The translations under genes and the position numbers were made by a program. Below the pieces are notes generated by a model. It worked only from the letters and a program-made list of their open reading frames with translations, did no database searches and was not told where the DNA came from. Below, in pieces: positions 59,484-64,000 of a stretch of DNA of 64,000 nt. Where the stretch lies: positions 1,371,501 through 1,435,500 of the forward strand of contig OX381720.1 of the NCBI GenBank assembly GCA_947462335.1. The letters run 5' to 3'. The stretch's first letter is position 1. Every line of letters starts with the position of its first letter. The stretch comes from Harmothoe impar. Taxonomy: Eukaryota > Annelida > Polychaeta > Phyllodocida > Polynoidae.

Positions 59484-59502
59484 CCAGCGCCTTCGGCGCC
59501 GG
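59484..59502. repeat. Hairpin CCAGCGCC-TTC-GGCGCCGG
   Basis: Eight-base stem with the same single A/G mismatch as the hairpin at 33339-33358. Both are followed by GGGAT(A/G)GT and, 130-200 bp later, by a minisatellite. Confidence 0.65.
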
Positions 59503-59699
59503 GATGGTAGGGGCAGCATACACCTTAGCAATTTGAACCCATCCCAATGAAGGAGAGGGGGGGGGAGGTGGGCACCTTCACCTGAAAATCCACCTTGAAA
59601 TGACCACCCCTTTAGATCAATGAAATAATTCCCTGGTATCTGCTCAATATTAAGGCACAAAGCGTACCTATTGTGATAGTTGTTTTTATTTTGCAGCAC

Positions 59700-60910
59700 A
59701 GAGAGCACACACAATAGGACCCCTCATACCCTACCCCGGGCCCCTACTCCGCCCCCCCCCAACACACACAATAGGACCCCTCGTACCCTACCCCGGGCCC
59801 CTACTCCAACCCCCCCTCCCACACACACACACAATAGGACCCCTCGTACACTACCCCGGGCCCCTACTCCGACCCCCCCCCCCCACACACACACACACAA
59901 TAGGGCCCCTCGTACACTACCCCGGGCCCCTACTCCGACCCCCCCCCCAACACACACACATAATAGGACCCCTCGTACACTACCCCGGGCCCCTACTCCG
60001 ACCCCCCCTCCCACACACACACACAATAGGACCCCTCGTACACTACCCCGGGCCCCTACTCCGACCCCCCCCCCACACACACACACATAATAGGACCCCT
60101 CGTACACTACCCCGGGCCCCTACTCTGACCCCCCCTCCCACACACACACACAATAGGACCCCTCGTACACTACCCCGGGCCCCTACTCCGACCCCCCCTC
60201 CCACACACACACACAATAGGACCCCTCGTACACTACCCCGGGCCCCTACTCCGACCCCCCCCCCCCCACACACACACATAATAGGGCCCCTCGTACACTA
60301 CCCCGGGCCCCTACTCCGACCCCCCCCCCCCCCACACACACACACACACACATAATAGGACCCCTCGTACACTACCCCGGGCCCCTACTCCGACCCCCCC
60401 CCCACACACACACACATAATAGGACCCCTCGTACACTACCCCGGGCCCCTACTCTGACCCCCCCTCCCACACACACACACAATAGGACCCCTCGTACACT
60501 ACCCCGGGCCCCTACTCTGACCCCCCCTCCCACACACACACACAATAGGACCCCTCGTACACTACCCCGGGCCCCTACTCCGACCCCCCCCCCCCCACAC
60601 ACACACACACACACATAATAGGACCCCTCGTACACTACCCCGGGCCCCTACTCCGACCCCCCCAACACACACACAATAGGACCCCTCGTACACTACCCCA
60701 GGCCCCTACTCCGACCCCCCCTCCAACACACACACGATAGGACCCCTCATACACTACCCCGGGCCCCTACTCCGACCCCCCCTCGAACACACACACGATA
60801 GGACCCCTCGAACACTTCCCCGGGCCCCTACTCCGAACCCCCCCCCCCAACACACACACATAATAGGACCCCTCGTACACTACCCCGGGCCCCTACTCCG
60901 ACCCCCAACC
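59700..60910. repeat. Nineteen-copy GC-rich minisatellite, about 60-75-bp unit
   Basis: Each unit has ATAGGACCCCTCGTACACTA, then CCCCGGGCCCCTACTCCGAC, a C-run and a (CA)n run. GGCCCCTACT occurs 19 times from about 59738 to 60887. Length variation sits in the C-run and CA-run; edge units carry more substitutions (for example CCCCAGGCCCC at 60698). Several units have lengths divisible by three, so long frames open on both strands (59680-60090 plus; 59724-60107, 60043-60279 and 60372-60635 minus). These are translations of the repeat, not genes. Confidence 0.95.
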
Positions 60911-61231
60911 CCCCCCCTGCCCGAGGTTACTGGCTGCCTATCATCAGGGGGCTGAAATTGTGCAGGGTCTATGATCAGGGTGCCAAACTTCCTCAGGGCC
61001 GATGCTCAAGGAGCCTCATTTCCTCAGGGCCTAGTATCCTGGGGGTGCAGAGGGTCCCCCCCTGAGGTCGGAAAGTTGCCGAAATTAAGGGGTTCAGTTC
61101 GAAAAGTCGCTTTTTTGGACCCTTTATCTATGGTTAATATTTGCCAAAAGTCGCCAGGTCGCTTATATTATTGCCTTAGGTTGGAAGTCGCCTCCAAAAC
61201 AGCCACGGTCGCCAGGTCGCTTTAGACCTAA

Positions 61232-62665
61232 AACCTCACATATAAGCCGCACCCCGACTTTTGGCTAATCCTATAAGCCACAGAGGCTTCTGAATGGTAG
61301 GCCTACTTCGGAAAACTCGCGTATAAGCGGTACCCCAACTTAAGCTTTATATCTGAGCCACACATCACTTAGTGTCTCGCCGTCAGACCCTCCCACCCGT
61401 ATCCACTGGTCGAGTCTACACATAACTTCACCTAATCCCCCCTCCCCCGACCTCAACCTAATGTAGATCTAGTTACACTTTGTTTCCTATGATGTCTCGA
61501 TGAGGCCTGGCTCCATACTCAGCGCCATGTTGGATTGTCCATCTATACCTCACTCTTGCACAGGTGGCTGTATGGTGAACGACCCAGTCTGCTGCCTCAT
61601 AGGGCCTACTGCCCATAGCTACTACAGGGTGAGGGTGAGGGGACTGAGATGGGTCATGTGAGGCAGGTCTCCAATGGGTCCTACAGTGTAGTTTGTAAGG
61701 GACAGAGGGGAGGTATGCTGACCACCAAGCTGGGAGTAACTACACTGGCCCCTGCCAGTTACTCCATGCACTGTAAAGCTACATCAGGGCAGAGCAGGGT
61801 GACCATAGACTCGAGAGAGAGCCTATTTAGGTCATGCAGGTCAGTGGGAGGGAGGGGGAGGGGGAGGGGCTCAGTGACGGAGCAGGACAGGGCCGTGCAT
61901 GACCCAGTGTGCCTTATTTGGCCATGGGGCTGGACTATGGTCAGTCACACATGAGGGTGAGACTGAGGAGTAGAGGAAAGGGTAGCGATGCGACTCACCA
62001 GAGGCCGAAGGCCTCTGGTACTGTTATATGGCGGTCAATCACCCCCGCCCCCCCCATACACACACACACATATACACACAGCCCAGGGTCCGGCCTAGGC
62101 TAGATGCGACGTCCGCGCTCTGGTGAGTGACCTATTTGACCTGGTAGCCGTATCCGTGATCTAGTTATATAGCGTTAGGCATGACCTAGTTGGTACGAGG
62201 ATGCCGAGTGCCACCGAGCTCTTACTGAGTGTGTTTTTTCATATTTTTGAGTAAATAAATAGAAATGTGTTATGCAGATGTGTTTAGTTTAAGGGATTAA
62301 AGGAAATTTGAATCGAGGAATAATGTGTTTTTCAGTGGGATTTAAACAAATTTATCCAGGAACCAATCACATGGTGGCCTCCATATAGAATCTGGTCACG
62401 TGTTTCCGGGAAGAAGGTATAGTAGTGGATAGAACAAAACGAGACACTGTTGGGGGCTGCCAGGAGGCTGCACAGGGCCAGCATGACTCTGACCCCATAC
62501 ATTACCCAGAGACTTGAGCTGAACTTTGAAGTATGGCGTTTTTCCTATGGACCATTCATACGGCCTCTGCGGCTTACAGTATCCTAATCGAACCCCAAAC
62601 TCAGGGTGCGGCTGGTATGCAAGTTAGGGTTATACGCAAGTTAGGGTTATAAGCAGGTTGTATGG
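61232..62665. mobile_element. Non-autonomous TIR DNA transposon, about 1.4 kb
   Basis: The left end (61232-61345) contains ATATAAGCCGCACCCCGACT, CCTATAAGCCACAGAGGC and TGAATGGT. The right end (62545-62665) contains the inverted equivalents GCCTCTGCGGCTTACAG and CAGGGTGCGGCTGG, plus two AAGTTAGGGTTATA units. The interior has GC-rich sequence, the 61998-62018 hairpin, G-rich triplets (61848-61870) and a CA tract, but no transposase. The 101-codon frame at 61649-61954 has no recognised domain. Confidence 0.6.
61998..62018. repeat. Perfect hairpin CCAGAGGCC-GAA-GGCCTCTGG
   Basis: Nine-base perfect stem with a GAA loop, preceded by CTCA and followed by TACTGTTATATGG. It resembles the hairpins at 33339 and 59484 in stem start (CCAG), stem length and loop type. 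Helitron-class elements carry such hairpins near one end, but no other Helitron feature is visible here. Confidence 0.65.
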
Positions 62666-62891
62666 TATATTTAACAATCCATCTCAGATCAAAATAAATC
62701 GATAATAGTCATAATCAGAATAGAATGAATTGGATACTAAATTCAGTCCTAGGTCCCATATCATGCTACATCTGTACCCTACGTTTATCATATCATAATA
62801 GAGTAGATAAAACCTGGCTGTAAAACCTAAATTATGAGCCAAAGCTGATTTTTAGGATGTACAAAAATAAGTGGGTTGAAGACTACTTTCC

Positions 62892-63118
62892 TTTAGGGAG
62901 TGATCATTTTTTATCAATGGGGGGGGGGGGTGGTTGGTTTGGGGGGGGCCAAAAAATTTAGACCCCTTGACCAGGGGGGGATGAACATTTTTTAACCTGT
63001 TTTGAGCCAAAAATCCCACGTGCTATTATGCCTCAAAGGGGGTGTAAAAAGTTTTAGCGCACTCCACGCGGAAACCCACCGCCCCTCCCCTGTTCTTAAA
63101 AAATAATCACTCCCTTAG
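62892..63118. mobile_element. MITE with 25-bp TIRs
   Basis: TTTAGGGAGTGATCATTTTTTATCAA at the left and TTCTTAAAAAATAATCACTCCCTTA at the right are imperfect inverted repeats. The interior has G-runs (62921-62932, 62941-62948, 62983-62989). About 227 bp, no ORF. Confidence 0.7.
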
Positions 63119-63444
63119 TTTAGGCTACTTATGGCTGCTTTACCAGTGTAGTAAAAGCTGCACCCTGTACGACATAAACATGACCGGAACATGCCTCTAT
63201 CTTAAAGTATATTGTGTTCATATTTAGCGATAGTGCAGTTTCCTTACTTAGGATCTTGACACTTCCAGTATAGAATATAGGGTAAAGGGCAGCCTGACAA
63301 CGTCAGCTTGTGGGCTGTGATGTGGTCAAATAATGAGGTGCTTCAGCTAATCTTCATACAGACTTCTTATACATGATTCCATGTGTGAATACTCACTACT
63401 GTGTCATCAAATTCACATTAAAATGATGCTTCTTCTATTTATAG
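63119..63444. other. Non-coding stretch before the candidate exon
   Basis: No repeat partner and no ORF. It would be intron or upstream sequence if 63445-63706 is an exon. The pyrimidine-rich CTTCTTCTATTTATAG (63429-63444) forms a fair splice acceptor. Confidence 0.4.
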
Positions 63445-63706
63445 GTGTAATGTGCCATATATTCAACAATGGTGCATTCTCGGGGAGGTGTGAAAAAACC
63501 AGGGACTTGGAGAAAAACACCTGATATACGCCGCACAACATTTGGACAAGGTCTAGGTGGTAGAGCTAAAACAACATGGCATCAAAACCCCCTCGTCTCA
63601 AACCATAAAGTAGCACATAGTGTGCTCCCAACTGTTCCAGTCCCACACCTAACAGCACAGAACACAATATTTGAGCAATCTGCACTCCCACCTATCACAA
63701 AGCAAA
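63445..63706 (+). CDS. Candidate protein-coding exon of an unidentified gene (partial)
   Basis: Bounded by an acceptor (TTCTATTTATAG|GTG at 63444/63445) and a donor (AGCAAA|GTAAGT at 63706/63707). An ATG at 63469 with A at -3 and G at +4 opens 79 codons plus one base, leaving phase 1 for the next exon beyond the window. The predicted peptide is basic and low in hydrophobic residues (MVHSRGGVKKPGTWRKTPD at the start, then RRTTFGQGLGGRAK), with no domain I recognise. It is unrelated to any repeat in the window and lies outside the palindrome. The frame continues to a stop at 63733-63735 if unspliced. A chance ORF is possible. Confidence 0.3.
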
Positions 63707-63819
63707 GTAAGTCATTCAGACTTATCAGTCAATAAAAGACCAAGGAGGATTAGCGTATAGCTTTACACACCTCTCCCATTCATTTAGCATTCTCAGTAAA
63801 CAAAAAACATAATACAACA

Positions 63820-63968
63820 TTTTATAATGTTATATAATGTTATATAACGTTTCTCTAATGATCCTTACTATGGCATAAAGTTATGTAAAGTTTTAAAATA
63901 TTATCTTGAAGCAAAATAATATTATTTTGAAGCAAAATAATATTATTTTGAAGCAAAATAATGTTATT
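63820..63968. repeat. AT-rich tandem repeats
   Basis: TTATAATG/TATATAATG-type 13-bp units at about 63820-63850. Three 21-bp units TTGAAGCAAAATAATATTATT start at 63906, 63927 and 63948, the last with one change. Confidence 0.85.
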
Positions 63969-64000
63969 TTGCTCGCTGGGCTGTGACGGGGGTTCTCGGC

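Larger units (their letters stand above)
58430..61228. mobile_element. Inverted-repeat unit enclosing a large minisatellite
   Basis: 58450-58600 and 61075-61225 are inverted copies about 150 bp long. Shared blocks are GC(A/G)ACCTGGCGACC, TGTTTT(C/G)(C/G)AGGCGAC, AACCTGGCGACTTTT and AAAAAAGCGACTT. The GCGACCTGG motif itself recurs several times in each arm. The interior has a hairpin (59484-59502) and the 59700-60910 minisatellite, and no transposase. It is a non-autonomous element or a repeat-seeded composite. Confidence 0.65.

Noticed and set aside
59680..60635. Long open frames on both strands (up to 136 codons)
   Set aside because: They are translations of the 59700-60910 minisatellite, with unit lengths often divisible by three; low-complexity Thr/Pro/Arg or Gly/Val peptides on opposite strands of the same DNA.
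59700..60910. CRISPR-like array
   Set aside because: Regular units but no unique spacers: variation is confined to C-runs and CA-runs, and the context is eukaryotic.
1..64000. tRNA, rRNA or tRNA-derived SINE genes
   Set aside because: No convincing A-box/B-box pair or cloverleaf was found by reading. A covariance-model scan would be decisive; a hit would overturn this.

Overview
The window is eukaryotic and almost certainly animal nuclear DNA. It has no dense ORFs. It does have a spliceosomal intron with canonical borders, a CR1/L2/Jockey-type LINE, a Crypton with an animal-type tyrosine recombinase, many MITE-like foldbacks and several minisatellites. This mixture is typical of invertebrate animals, perhaps a marine one, but nothing here fixes the phylum. 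Ordinary host genes are nearly absent. The best candidate is one unassigned exon near the right edge (63445-63706).

The dominant structure is one enormous imperfect palindrome. Bases about 790-24460 (left arm) reappear in inverted order and reverse complement in about 27180-57560 (right arm). Matching blocks read by eye include 1440-1510/56870-56800, 1980-2340/56340-55990, 3060-4016/55260-54313, 7644-8439/54312-53199, 8870-10930/52920-50440, 11960-13560/48990-46550, 15800-16800/38660-37520, 16870-18690/35910-34330, 18690-18960/32850-32560, 19160-19330/31900-31770 and 23940-24400/27900-27240. The axis falls near 25-26.5 kb, where a small hairpin containing TGACGTCA lies at 26387-26448. Identity is uneven: about 98-99% around 3.7-4.0 kb and 7.6-8.4 kb, but roughly 70-85% over much of the rest.

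Because each arm is an archive of the other, later insertions can be read as filled versus empty sites. The left arm alone carries a 3.6-kb Crypton (4017-7643). Its two-exon recombinase gene keeps the catalytic R, H-x-x-R, H and Y residues but has one in-frame TAA. The left arm also has a 5'-truncated LINE (14270-15403). The right arm alone carries a LINE with an uninterrupted 986-codon endonuclease/reverse-transcriptase ORF (40605-43565), a 1.5-kb minisatellite-bearing insertion (32846-34325), a 3' retroposon fragment (51834-52130) and other arm-specific segments. A tandem duplication (8890-9790/10190-10900) and one MITE occur in both arms, so they predate the palindrome.

Right of the palindrome (57560-64000) lies a cluster of nested non-autonomous elements. 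An inverted-repeat unit (58430-61228) encloses a 19-copy GC-rich minisatellite (59700-60910). It is followed by a TIR element (61232-62665), a 230-bp MITE (62892-63118), the candidate exon and short AT-rich tandem repeats. A second LINE remnant, a perfect foldback and a family of about ten MITEs sharing TGCATCATG-type inverted motifs are scattered through the arms. No rRNA, convincing tRNA, CRISPR or viral gene was found.
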